DNA of 64,000 nt, taken from Larus michahellis. Taxonomy: Eukaryota; Chordata; Aves; Charadriiformes; Laridae. The stretch spans positions 102,888,301 to 102,952,300 of the forward strand of contig NC_133896.1 of the NCBI RefSeq assembly GCF_964199755.1, given 5' to 3'. Shown here piece after piece: positions 49,780-62,066 of this stretch. The stretch's first letter is position 1, and each line of letters starts with the position of its first letter. Position numbers and translations under genes: made by a program. The notes beneath the pieces are model-generated. The model was not told where the DNA came from, did not search any database, and was given only the letters and a program-made list of their open reading frames with translations.

Positions 49780-50310
49780 ATACCGTGCTAATGTGTAATT
49801 AGGTTGCTTGCCTGTTCTTCCAATACTCTGTTCAGTTTTGGTCCCAGGATCTTAAAAGCAAACAAAAAAAAAACCACCCAAAAAAAACCTTAGGGTTGAA
49901 GTAGGTTCAGAGGAAGGCAGCAAGGATCAAAAGTATGAAAGTGGGCTTCTATGTGAAGTCAGCTAAGATTTCTCAGTTGAGAAAAGAGACAATTTCTTGG
50001 GAGAAGGAGAATAGAGGGAGGAATATGGTGGAATCTGAAATCATGGGTGATGTCAACAATGTGTATGTATACACTCTTACAGGGCAAGAAGCATGTGCTC
50101 ATCAAAAGAAGCTAAAAGGAGGCAAGTTGCAAGCAAAGAAAGTGTTTTTAGAACTACTGGCAAGATTGCTGGCACTCTTTCTCAGAGGATGCTGTGGATG
50201 CAGAAAGGTTGTGAAGTCAACAGGAAATGGATCAGTACTTAAAAATCAGCTGAGGGCTAAGCTGATAGGTCAGATCAGGCTTGGGACAGCTGAAAGTACT
50301 AGGAGTAAAT
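49780..50310 (+). repeat. Ancient CR1-like LINE 3' relic, sense
   Basis: The order of segments resembles the 3' end of old CR1/L3-type elements. A TGTTCAGTTTTGGTCCCAGG segment lies near 49,830, and a region reading like 'aaatcatgggtgatgtc' near 50,040. Next come an AGGAGGCAAGTTGCAAGCAA-type stretch near 50,116 and a closing block near 50,190-50,300. Divergence is high and A-rich insertions interrupt it. The family call is by eye. Confidence 0.55.
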
Positions 50311-52789
50311 GTTTGTCCTGAAAAAATGCCTCCGTGCATGTTATTGCCTCTATTTTTGCATGTGACTAGTCTTGGTAATTTTTTCCTTGGTGGGAGCACA
50401 AATCCTTATTATGACAAGTTATGCCATTAGGTTTACAGGTGATGGGGAAGTAACGTGGGGCGCAGGGAAGGAATTTCAATCTAGAACTGCCATGTTGATC
50501 AAAGCATCTTCCCTTACTGAAGCATTTTATCTAAGAATTATTGAAAGGTGAGGCTACAGAGATGGTATCAGTGACTAGCCCACCCTGCCCCAGTTTACAG
50601 TAATGTATGTAAAATATTCAGGTCACACATCTATTTTGTAGTCAGATATCAATCTTTTGATGCCTTCTTTTCATCCATACAGTCAATTGTATAGGCAATC
50701 CTGCTGAAGTCAGGTGTGTCTTTGCCCTAAGTGCTGCTCTCACCTGAAGGAAAATCCCCCAGTAAGCCTTGCCTCCACTGGATTGTTCTTCACTGGCACA
50801 GCTGGGCATCTCATGTGCAGTTCTGAATGTGGTAGAATAATGGTGATTTATAGCAGCTTGAATGTCTCATGCTTATCTCTGAAGTTTGGACTGTGGACTG
50901 GAAACTGTATTGTCTTCTCAGTTTTATGTTCTTAAGAGGGAAGATGACTGTCTTTGCCAGAGGTCTTGCATGAAGGCAGCTGCACATAGAAGGTATGAAC
51001 TAGCTAGTGTATTCTTTTGAAGCATGTCCTCTGTCTTGATATTATGTTGGCATCTGCTTTGAACTTAAAAACATAGTATGCCAGTTTTGTAACTTCTAGA
51101 CTTAGCCCTGAAGAGCATACTAGAATTGAAACCAAAAGGTTTCAATTGAATTTCATTCGAAGAATGAACTAATGTCCAGAAAATGTCAATTCTTGTGTAA
51201 TGTACGTAGTTGTCTGTTTGTGTCATGAAAGGCAGTTGTTAGTAGGTGATGGGACTGACTTCAAAGCAAATGAAATTCTGTCTACTTGATTTATAGAAGG
51301 CAGAAAAGCCTGAAGCACTAGCTGACTGATTAGGACTGATACTGACTCTGTATCTCCTGAGTGGAATTTCTGTCATCACCTTGAATTCACAGCCCTGCAA
51401 ATAAATGAAGAAATGTAACTTTTAAAATAAATTTTCAGCAAGCAACACTAAACATGTGTCTAAACATCAGCTTATAACAACTTATTAATGAACATACTCA
51501 GAATGAGTTACTTTTCTCAAAGCTGAAGGCTGTCTGTTGTTTCTCCAAGTCTTATTTGTGGTTGAGAATGAGAAAACTAGACTCCAAGGAGTGATTTGGA
51601 TATGTCACAGTGACTCACTTGAGGACAAACTGGTTCTAATAGAGATTTCATGTGGATTCATGTGTGCAGCTCTGAAGAGTTAAAAGATTTTAAAAAAAAA
51701 ATATGACAAAAGCTGAATATCTGCTTGTGGATCAGAATACAAGAAATAAGTAATAGAGAAGACTCATTACCTGCTGGGAAGCTGGCTGTCCCTCTGATGA
51801 AGAAGAAAACCTTTACTGAAAAGAGTATCTGGAAAGGATACAAATAGAAGCAGCAAATGGTGAAAAACATTTGGTGAGAAAACAGTTCTCTAATTGAACA
51901 GATTGAACATAACATTCCAAGTTAAACCCCAAATGCAGTAGACCTGAGGATGAAATAAGTAGTTGAAAGTACTCTGTCTTAATATGTGCTGGATAAAAGC
52001 ACTGGTGCTCTTGAATACAGAACATTTGGTTTTATAATTATTTTTTTGAAGTGCTATAACTGAACATTAAAAATGAAATGAATTGGCCATCCTAGATGTC
52101 TGGTGAGTTAATTTCTTCTTTCTGTTTTAGGTAATTCCTTTATGTATAACTCTTAGTTCCTTGATTTGCAAAGCAAGTGAGGATAGTCTTGAAAAAGGTG
52201 GAAAAAATGTGAATCAACAGTTAGCTAGAAAGAGGACTGGGGATGGGAAGACTTCTAAAACCAATATAGCTTTGAAATCTTCTTGGAGTAGTGAGGTCTG
52301 GGTGAACCAAATGGTCATGAGAGTAAGTGGTATAAGTGTATGGAATGGATTGTTGCAAATAAGCACATGAAAGGAGAGCTTGTAATTAAGTCCATCAGCA
52401 TGTGTGTTATATCAGCTAACAAGAATTTGAAGGAAGACCAGATTATTACTTTACTGAAAATGTCTGTTAGTAATCTTATAGTAATTAGGCTGGCAAAATG
52501 CTTGAACAACAGATCATGTCTCTACCCCAGAGCAGGATCAGCTTAGGTTAGTTTGGGTGCTTGTTTTTTTTTTTTATAATTAAACATCAAACCTTTCTAA
52601 AGGTTGTGAAAGTTTACTAGTTTGACCAGGGTGTTCATTTGAGGAATTAACTTTCTGTAGCATATGAGGTTTTCTTGATTTCAGTGGGTTTTGCTGTTGC
52701 TTGGTTTTGTGGTGGTTGTTTTTTTTTTTTTCTTGCTTTAGTTTATCACCTTTCTAACCTCCACAAGCATATTCATCAATGCAGGCATT

Positions 52790-53470
52790 CTCTTTTTGCA
52801 GTGTAAGTACTTCAGGACCTTTATTGGGTTGCCTTCTTTGAGTTCTTCCAGTCCTTCCTTGTAGGTCATGTTTTCTAGGCCTCTGAGCACACTTAGTTTC
52901 CTTTCGGATCCTCTAGGTGGCTAATATCTGAAGTATGATGTTCAAGCTCAACAACTCCAGATGAAGCCTCACTGATACTGGCTGGAGCAGAGTTTACTTC
53001 TATATTAGCATATCCTAGAGTGGCACTTTGAATTCTTTAAACATAATCACCATATACTTGCTGTAATTTTTGGAACAGTCTTGCTCTATAACCAACTACT
53101 TAACATCCTGTTTCTCCTACTTATACTTGTTCCTGCTGACTACTATTCTAATTTGCACCCATGAGAACTTGAAGCTCTTTCAAGCTGACTGGGAAAGATT
53201 TGTTATATGTAACTTCACTTGTTTTTCTGTCTCTAATGGACTTAGCTGGCAGCCCCACTAAGATTCTGAACAGAGGTGCAATGCTCCTTTTGACCTCCCA
53301 CTGCATCTGTTAGATATTTTGGTTATGTCTTTAAACTGGATGCCACATGGGAGGACTTTAACCTTTTCCTGTTTTGTCAGAACTACTGGCTCATCTTTTG
53401 TGTTTAAAAACATTTTGAAGATCGTCTGGAGTTCTTTAACAAATGTTCCAGTCGAAGGTTTGAGTTGCAT
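52790..53470 (-). repeat. Ancient CR1/L3-like LINE relic, antisense to NECTIN3
   Basis: Read on the minus strand, this segment follows the 3' region of an old CR1-type LINE. On the plus strand it shows the complementary landmarks in order: CTTCCAGTCCTTCCTTGTAG with GTCATGTTTTCTAGGCCTCT near 52,846-52,883, then CTCCAGATGAAGCCTCACTG near 52,955. After those come ATATCCTAGAGTGGCA near 53,010 and a GGATGCCACATGGGA-type stretch near 53,338. It is the only clear CR1 relic in this intron that I saw in antisense orientation. Confidence 0.65.
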
Positions 53471-55594
53471 GAATAACCGCTTTTCTTGATCTCTCTTGCA
53501 TTTCTTTTTGTGTATTTGTACTTATTGCTTCTGGTACTTGGGGATTTAAATTTATTTAAATGGAAATGTGAAGCACTTTGTGGTGTTTAGGGAGAGGAAG
53601 CGGTGTATGTTTCTGTAGATAACTTTTGAACTACTTGTTTACTCTTACTACTAATTTTTTGAGGAAGCGGGACTAAGGATGAGATGTTCTGCTCCAGTCC
53701 TGCTTTTGAGCATGACCTATTTGTTGGAAAAAGAGTACCTTGTTGTCTCACTTGGTTCCTTTTAAAGGGTGTAGGATTGGGAGGTTTTTCTGGTTAAACA
53801 GAGGTTGGAATGTTCATTGCAGAAGAACTTCCCAGCTGCTGCATAGCTTGCTTCACTTATTAGTTCAACATGTCTGGTAAACATCTGAATGCTTAGTATC
53901 AGGATAAACACAAATGTCTTAATTTGCTATGTGTTAACGTACATAGATGATTATAATATAAGGGCATGTAAAACAGATGCTGATGCTAATATAGTTTAAG
54001 TTGAAATTCCAGATGAAGTTTTAAAGTTCATGGGACTTCATGAACATTCTTGTTGAGTTAAATGTAAAGCTTTAACCTTATAAAATTGGCTTTCTAAGTG
54101 TGTCCTTCACAATTCAATTTGAATCATGAGTCTAACCTTTTTTTAAACTTTCCTCTAGTGTCTTAGATTGTAAGTTTCCTGCTGCTTGATACTAAAGGTC
54201 TGTGCAGCATGGTAGGAAGCAGAGTATGCAGGGGCACAGTTTCTATGTGGAGGCAGTGAAACTAGACCAGAAGCACTAGTTAATGTGTGAAGAAGGCAGC
54301 ATTGTGAAATAAGAATAGTGGGTCGTAGCCATGCCTGACTTCAAAAAGCTCTGTTCCTCTAACTCATGACTCTGAGTTGGGCTCAAGCTATGTTAATGTT
54401 AAACTCTGAGTTTAACTACTTTTTTTCTTTGACTTCGTGTTGCACTGGAGTAAAATACTTTTTTGTTTCCTTGCTTTCTGTGATGAAAACATCTGTCTTG
54501 CTGATAATAAGTGTTTATTGTGGTGCCATAGAGGTTTGCATACTTTGTCATCTTGACTCATCTGTGTTAGGATGAGAGTATTTTGACCAGTATTGCATTA
54601 GCTGGCCTTTTAACGGGCAGTATGAATCTTTTCTCTGTGCGCTCTGGATAGTATCTTGTGACTGGTAGCTGTAGCCTTCCCCACAAATATCAGTGTTCCT
54701 AGATTTAAATATACATGTTGATTCAGCACCTAAAGGAAGATAATTGACTCTCCCTTCCATCAGCTGTGGGGAATGAAGGAGTTGAGTAGGATGAGCCTCT
54801 TCTTAGGAGCAGCAGGTGGAGGTTCAAAGTACTTAAAAATTCTGCAGAACATCCTATGATAGCACTTAAGTGAGAATTTGTCTGTCTTGAGCTTGATGTT
54901 TTGAGTAAAACCCTTGCTTCACCAACAGTTAACTTTTGAGACAGTACGGAAACTAAGAGACTGACCTTTTCTTGTATTCTCAAACTCAACCAGTTCTTGT
55001 GGCTGGTGTGGTCAGCTTCTAGGTTGCTTTAAAAATTTTACCTTTGTGTAACCTTTTTTTACAATTTTCAACTAGCAGCGATGTTTCCCTTGCTGTAGCC
55101 TTTGTAAGCATGTAGGCTATAGTCACCTAAAGGAAAGCTGCTTACATGTTAGATAAAGTTAAGACTGGAATCTAGTTTTGGTCCATTTGTAGTATAAAAA
55201 GTTAACATTCAGAAGTTAATAGATTCACTTAAGTGATGAATGTGCATAAGCCATGGTAGTGATACATAAATGCAATAGGAGAAATCTAGCAATATGTCAT
55301 AATTTAAAAAATTGTTGTTGTAATGTTCCTTGTTTCCTTTTAGTATCAGGTAAAGTTGACCTCTGGGTTCAAAAGACTGAGTCCCTTGAACATTGATAAA
55401 ATGAAAAAGCAGCCTGAGATAGCTGTCAAATGCATAGAAAATCTAAGAGGATTTCAGTAGCCTCAGCTTCAGACTGTTCAATTGCTACGCCTCATTTCAC
55501 CAAGATTTTTTGCTTTCTGGTAGCCTTTTGCATGCCTGTTACATGGTTGTGATAAACACTGAAGAAGGCTTTAAGAATTTTAGCCCCCAACATA

Positions 55595-56035
55595 AAAAGG
55601 ACATGGACCTGTTGGAGCAAGTTCAGAGGAGGGCCATGAAGGTGATCAGAGGGCTGGAGCACCTCTCCTATGAAGACAGGCTGAGAGAGTTGGGATTGTT
55701 CAGCCTGGAGAAGAGAAGGCTCCAGGGAGACCTTATAGCAGCCTTCAAGTACCTAAAGGGGGCCTACAGGAGAGATGGGGAGGGAGTGGAGCAATACGGT
55801 GAGGGGTAACACTTTTAAACTGAAAGAGAGGAGATTTAGATAGGAAGAAATTCATTACTGTGAGGGTGGTGAGGCACTGGAACAGGTTGCACAGAGAAGG
55901 GTTGCACTTCCAGGAATGGCTGCCCCATCCCTGGAAGTGTTCAAGGCCAGGTTGGATTGGGTCTGGAGCAACCTGGTCTAGTGGAAGGCGGTTGGAACTT
56001 GATGATCTTTAGGCTCCCTTCCAGCTGGAAATATA
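55595..56035 (+). repeat. CR1 LINE 3' relic, relatively well preserved, sense
   Basis: About 440 bases closely follow the CR1 3' region. Landmarks are AGAGGGCTGGAGCACCTCTC near 55,648, CTGAGAGAGTTGGGATTGTT near 55,681, GAGGCACTGGAACAGGTTGC near 55,870, and CAAGGCCAGGTTGGATTGGG near 55,942. The GGTTGGAACTTGATGATCTT tail motif follows near 55,989. The terminal ATTCTATG octamers are missing. The short open frame inside it is decayed ORF2, not a host gene. Confidence 0.93.
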
Positions 56036-59000
56036 CCTCTGGTTTGCTTTTTAAAAGGCAAATGCCCTATTAAAAAAGGGAACTTGAGCTGAGTCTAGTA
56101 AACATAATGCTTATAGAAGCCAACCTCAGGCCCTATTTCTGCTCCCAGACCACTTCCCCAAAAAACTTCATTGACAAACTAGCACTCCGCTTCAAGCGAG
56201 GATGTGGTAAAGCAGATCCTTAGGCGAGAACAACACTAGGTAATAATACTATCTCTTTGATGTAAATGCAGTTTTTTTCCTAGGTACTTGCTTAACAATT
56301 CTAATTGGAAGCTAGTATTGAAGCATTTTGTACTACTTAGTCTTGAGTGTCTTCCATTCCTTGGTTCTGATCTTTTTTTTGACACAGTAATTTGATTGTG
56401 CTCTTGTACTCAAAAGACACACATCGACTTCTTCCCGGTAATTTAAGCATATATTTTTATAAAGCCTCAAGTTGAGGTTTCAGGCTTGTTTTCTACAGTG
56501 TCCTTAAGTGATTTGATTCTCTAGCTAAACAAATCTTTAAATGCCACTAGAATATGTGACTGTGCTCGTTGCCTCTGTTGCATTGACACTTGTGATTGAC
56601 TTAACAGGGAATGAGCAATTGAGAAGGCTAGATCAGGAAGAAAATAAGTGTTTTGTAGGTTGGGCTCTCCCTTAGGTACCTGATGAGTGCTCATGCAGGA
56701 GAGGGAGGGCTGGAAGAATGAGTCTAAGCTTTCTGATGTCAGCTAAAATTAAACTGACCTAACAATAAGGCCTAGCCTGACCTTAAGAGTGTTTCATGGG
56801 AAGTTCTGCTGACATAGCAACTTGATGTCACCAAAATGGAGTTGTTCTTATTATTCTGCTCTGCTCTTGATTGGAACTGTGTTAGTTAGTTCCCTGTGTT
56901 AGTGTGTGCTAAGGCCAGATACACCCATGAGCTGAATAACTTGCTGATGTAGGGAAAAACTTCAGGTTTTCTGCTTTTCTGCAGTTTGGCTTTATTGTCT
57001 TGTGGAAACGGTTGACCGCTGGTGCAAAATAAGTGGCTAAGAAGTGGCAATGTGATCTCTGTCTTGCCAGTGATGTGCTGTTAACAGGCCATGGTTCCAT
57101 AGCAGGTAACAAAATGGATTGCTTTTGTAATTAGACTTGTCCATGGCTGTTCCATATAGAAAATCTCTAAATCCGCTATTCATTACAACAAATAATAAGG
57201 CTGGAAATAGGGAGACTACTCTCTCATTCTGTAGCATAGGCACTTTGTGTTAAGAAGGTCATTATATTTTCAAGATCCTGTATTTCCTCAGTATCTCTTT
57301 TTCAGTTAGTGAGAAGTTTGGCTAAGAACTACTAGTGAACAACTTCTGTTACCACAGACAATATTTGATAGCGCCTAGTTCTGTGGCTTTTAATGCTAGT
57401 TGTGAGTTTTAGGGCTTCCCCCCTGCTGTTTTGTTTACTCTTCAAACTGCTTTTTGACAAGCTAAGTGATAATGGTAAATGTTGCTGTTTTAAATAAGAT
57501 TCTTGCAATAGTCTGAAACTGGAGAGTTAGTGAACACAATGTAAATCTGATAAATTTTTGTTTGAAAAAATGTTGGGATCTAGTAATCTGAAATAAAGCA
57601 ATAGCTTGTACAATTTGGACTGAAATACATTTGCAGTACTGGGCCTTGAAATCTGGTCTGTGTGGTGATGTGAAGGATGGGTGGGGAAAATTAAGAGATA
57701 CTGCAGCTCATTTCTGTGAAGGAGCAGGGGGTGTTGGAACTTAAAGGGCCAAAAATGTGACCCTCTGGAAGGTGTTTTACCAAAACCATTAGAACAAGAA
57801 GGTTATGCTTTCCCTGCTTGCGCATTCAAATGAGAGAATCCGTTTTCAGCTTTGAAATTATTCTATCTTAATACTTTCAGTTCAGGTAGGGCAGTCTCAC
57901 AGCATTAATAAGCAAGTGTGGAGCCATGAAGAGTAAATGACTGCTTTTAAGTTCTCGAAGTTGGTAAAATTAAGAGATAGAGAGGAACTGTCGAAGTTGG
58001 AGAAGCTGAGATGTGGACAGTCAGTGTCTGCATGCAACTAACAGTGTTATCACTGTGTGATCAAAACATCAGTTAGTGTGTAGGGACTTCGGTAAAACTG
58101 AAACATCTAAAGGTACTGGAGGTGGCAAGAATACCAGGTTGCATATGAAACAGTACTGGATGGGCTAAAGGTCTTGGTAAAGATCCAAGGTAAATCCCCT
58201 GTCTGCCTGTGCAGTCTGACCAGTAGTATGAACTGTTTCATTAAAGGAGGAGGACTGGCTGGCTGGTACAGACAAGGACTTCTCAAATATTTGTACAGGC
58301 TGAATGATAGTTAAGTTCAAAGGAAATGAATGAGATGGGGTGCCATATCACAACATGATACTCAAACTATTGTAATTCACCAGTAAAAGTCATCTGACAG
58401 TGTCCTCAATTTAAGTGGCATGTGTGAGAACCTCATTCCATGTTTCAAAGACACGTTGGAACATATAATCTGTTAGAGCACACATGAGCGAGGAAATGAG
58501 AGGAAAGACATAAGCGTTTTTTTCTGTCTTCCAAGTAAGTAAAAAATAAAGGGAAAATAGATCCAAAAAACTTTGTCGAATCTAAAGAAAAATGTAAGAA
58601 AACTCCATGATGCTGTCTTTGCCTTGAGAAGTTACAAAACAAGATCTTGATTAGTAAGTGAATACAAATTGTTTCCTTAAGGGATGTTGAGAATGGTAAG
58701 CAAGGACTTCAGTATTGTGACAATGCAAGCAAAGGTCATATTTCCGTATTAGATTTCAAGAGGAGAGCTAGGCTTTATTAAAACCATAAATGTGTCCTAC
58801 ACATCAGTACCTTGGATCAGTTAAGCAAGTGAATAATGTGGCCTTGAAATGTCTTGTTCTTTAGAATCTTATGCATTTGGAGGCATGCAAGCCTCCAAAG
58901 CTTTATTTTGGAGTAGACATGTAGCTGTTACTCATTATTCAAGTACAATCTTAGAGCAAAATACTCACTCTTGAGTGGAAGTGCCTATGTCAAAGGAAAT

Positions 59001-61700
59001 AACTATCTTTGAGTCCTGAGTCTTGGTGAGCTCTGAATATCAGCATAGTAAATAACTTGCTAGTTTGAACTGTTAGCTTCAGTATTTAGCAACCAAAAGT
59101 TAGTTAAATAATGATAATTCGCTGAAGATTAAAACCAGAGACGCTATTGCAAATCTAGGATGTGGTTGTTCTCGCTTGAGTTTTAAAGTATTTTTTAAGA
59201 CTTTAAACACTTTGAAGTATGTATATTGTTATATAAACTATATGTAAGTTCAAGTTAAATGATTAGCGTAGATGAGTTGTCTTTGGAGTCTGAACATGTA
59301 TCAGAGAAATGTGTAAAATTTGGTGTAATGATCTATTGGCTCTACTTTCTATATTGTAGAAGGTGAATGAACAATAAGATGTAACTGATTAATATTTTAT
59401 AGTTGCAAATGTTATGTGTGTGTATGTATATTTATATATGCTTGAAGCCTACTCAGTTCAAACTGTAAATCTTGAAAGTATCAGCAATAAAAAAGTTTGA
59501 CTTCTCAAAATATTCATGCAATTCATTTGAGAACACAATGTTCTCATGGTACAAATGAACTGTTAGAAGCATTCGTTGGTGGAAAAAAATGTTTTATTTT
59601 CACATCTTCAAAAAAAGGGATAACTGTTAGTTGAGTAGCGAAAGCCTCTAATTATCGGAAGTTGAGTTGTCAAAAAAAAAAAAATTAAAAGGAAATAAAA
59701 CAGCTTGTGTGTCCCACTTGCTAGGATGATTTTTCCAGTTCAGTTTGTTACCTTCCCAGAAGTCCAAGCAGCTTTTGCGTAAGTTTACTTGTAGGGCTTT
59801 TCTGTACTAAGTTTGTTGGAGTTATGCGGTTGATCACTTTGTTAAAGTTCAATACAGGTTAAGATTCAGTAGCTTTAAATATTGCAAATTGCCGATTTAT
59901 GAACAAAGGTAAGGTATTTTACTTAAACGACATCACAGAATATGTATATTCTTTATATTCTGAAATACAGTGCAGAAATGTAACTAGTGAGCCTTATTTA
60001 GATATAAGGTAGAAGGCAATAGTTAAGTACTTTTTAAGGAGCATTCTACCTCATGCTTAAATGTAGCAATGGCAAGTGGAGACAAAGTTTGGTCAGAATT
60101 CTGTGCATTTCAGTTAGTCTTCAAATGGCTGCCCTCTTTCCAGTCTTTTTCAACAGTACATATTACTTGAAGAGGCATGAGAAGACTAGACAGTGTTCTT
60201 TCATTACTTGTGGTTTAGTTATGGTAGATATTCTGTATATGAAACTTACGTATTCATTCAATTTTTAGTCTTCTGGCTATTTTTCCCCCCTCACCTCTCG
60301 GTGACTGGCATATCACCAATCTTGGTATAAAGTTCTGGCTTAGTTTGATTTATTTGTGCAATTGAATGTTTTTATACTATTGGCATGAGTCGGTAGTTTT
60401 ATACTGAGGAAATCCATAGCTGAATCTTTCAATCACTTGTTTAGGTGAATTCATTGACTTAGTTATAGTTTGAACACTGAAAAAATCAGTTCATGGGAAA
60501 TGGAGAGCTTTCAACAATGGACTCGTACATAAAAGCATATATTGAATTTTTTTCCTGAACACATGGTTTCCCCTTTGTGGGAACTTGTTGACTGAAAAGG
60601 CAGTTAATGTCTCAAGCTGAATGACCTTTTCGTGCATTTGAAAATGGGGCTACTAAAACTTAGACTTGAATATTGTTCCATGGGTGAACTTCCTCAGTAA
60701 CAGCTTGAGTACTGATTTGATAACTGAAGAGAAAATCAGAGCAGTTGAAATGGCTGTGTTAAAACTTAAGCACAGAAAAAGTAATACGGTGTGGACTAAG
60801 ACTTTGATTCTTTTTCATCATGTTAGTTTACTCTAAGAGAACAAATTATTGAAGTTGATGGAGCATCTATTTGGCAAAACAAATTGTGATCCTGTGGTTT
60901 AATGAACTGCTTTGTTCTGGTGGGTTTCCTTTCTCGAAAGGAGGTGGTGTAAAATGTTGAGCTCAGAATGCAGTTGCTGCTGTGGAAAGTGTTTTAGGTA
61001 TTAAAAGGGAATACATTGGATCTTAAGCAAACATTTGGCTTATACCTACTTTTGCGTATTTACTGTGTTAAACAAAGATTGCATATGTATGATGGTACAT
61101 GTCTTTTTTGCAAACTGGGATACTGAATTCTTAGATTGTCTGTCACTGTGAAGATGGAGGAGTACGTGGGGGTTTGAGGTCTGTGGTTTTTTTAATTGTT
61201 GCTCTGCTTTTTATGTAGTTACTGGTATGGTAAGTGATAGAAGTTTCATTTAAGCATTTCTCCTTAAATTAACTTGACTAGTAGTCTTTATCTTTTGAAA
61301 GTAGAAATAAGTGCCGTAATTTAACTTAAATTTTTACCTGATGCTCTGGATCAGTAATAAGAGTGCTAAAGTGCTATGTCTGACTTTTTTCCAATAAATC
61401 TCAGTGCACACAATGCTCATATCTAGTTAAATTCCCAAAAGATTGATACACCAGTTACACAGTTATCAGGTCACTTTTGTAGGAAGTTATGTATTAGTGG
61501 CAGTATTCTCTGAAGAATGGTTGATCTACACCTAGCTTTGATGTTTCTGCTTAAAGCATGCTTTTATAATATTTCCACACTGCTGTGAATAAGCTTGAAT
61601 GCGGTTATTCAGAAGAAAGTAAGAATTCTCTTTGAGGAAAGGCAAGCTAATTACTGAAGAAGGCTCAATGTGAAGACTTAAAGGCATAACCTTCTTGTGT
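56036..61700. other. Intron 1, distal part: no exon recognised
   Basis: AT-rich intronic sequence runs up to the exon 2 acceptor. Short open frames near 56.9-57.2, 58.4 and 60.1 kb have no recognisable homology or splice framework. No clear transposon was seen in this part. Confidence 0.6.
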
Positions 61701-61727
61701 ACCAACTAATAATTGCTTTATTTTTAG

Positions 61728-62066
61728 GTGCCTTAGCTGGACCAATTGTTGATCCACATGTGACAGCAGTTTGGGGGAAGAAGGTTGCACTGAAATGCAT
61801 AATTGATGTAAATGAAACAATAGCACAAGTTTCTTGGGAGAAGATACACGGTAAAAGTTCACAGACTATTGCTGTTCATCATCCCGAATATGGAATATCT
61901 GTTCAAGGAGAATACCAAGGAAGAGTGTCATTTAAAAACTACTCACTTACTGATGCAACAATCATCTTGAAAAATGTAAGCTTTTCTGATGCAGGAGAAT
62001 ATATTTGCAAGGCAGTTACATTCCCACTTGGAAATACTCAGTCATCAACAACTGTAACAGTACTAG
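61728..62066 (+). CDS. NECTIN3: Nectin-3, coding exon 2 (N-terminal Ig V-type domain)
   Basis: The exon encodes residues 76-188 (339 bp, phase 1 at both ends). Nectin-3 is a calcium-independent adhesion molecule of adherens junctions that pairs in trans with nectin-1 or nectin-2 and binds afadin inside the cell. This exon supplies the membrane-distal V domain that makes trans contacts. Visible features are the mature start near GPIVDPHVTAVWG, core Trp112, the disulfide pair Cys99 and Cys169, the FSDAGEYIC motif before strand F, and the nectin-type FG-loop FPLGN at 174-178. Three N-glycosylation sequons occur at Asn104, Asn146 and Asn158. Near-identity to mammalian nectin-3 over segments such as WEKIHGKSSQ and the QGEYQGRV region separates it from nectin-1, -2 and -4. 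The acceptor TTTTTAG ends at 61,727 and the donor GTAAGT starts at 62,067. A branch-point-like AACTAAT lies about 20 bases upstream. No frameshift or stop is present. Confidence 0.96.

Larger units (their letters stand above)
35018..61727 (+). other. NECTIN3: NECTIN3 intron 1 (26.7 kb, phase 1)
   Basis: The intron is bounded by GTAAGT and a pyrimidine-rich TTTTTAG acceptor. Its first 650 bases belong to the CpG island. The rest is AT-rich and, in many stretches, poor in C relative to G on the sense strand. Recognisable content is a series of old CR1-family relics between about 43.7 and 56.0 kb, listed separately, and short simple repeats. I found no additional open exon with convincing splice sites and homology. 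Alternative first exons cannot be excluded from sequence alone. Confidence 0.85.

Noticed and set aside
55510..55809. 99-codon open frame as a possible host gene
   Set aside because: Its C-terminal part is CR1 ORF2 remnant sequence inside a 3'-region CR1 copy.
61697..61727. Extension of the V-domain frame upstream of 61,728
   Set aside because: It begins at a non-ATG codon inside the intron. The pyrimidine-rich TTTTTAG acceptor, the phase and homology place the exon start at 61,728.
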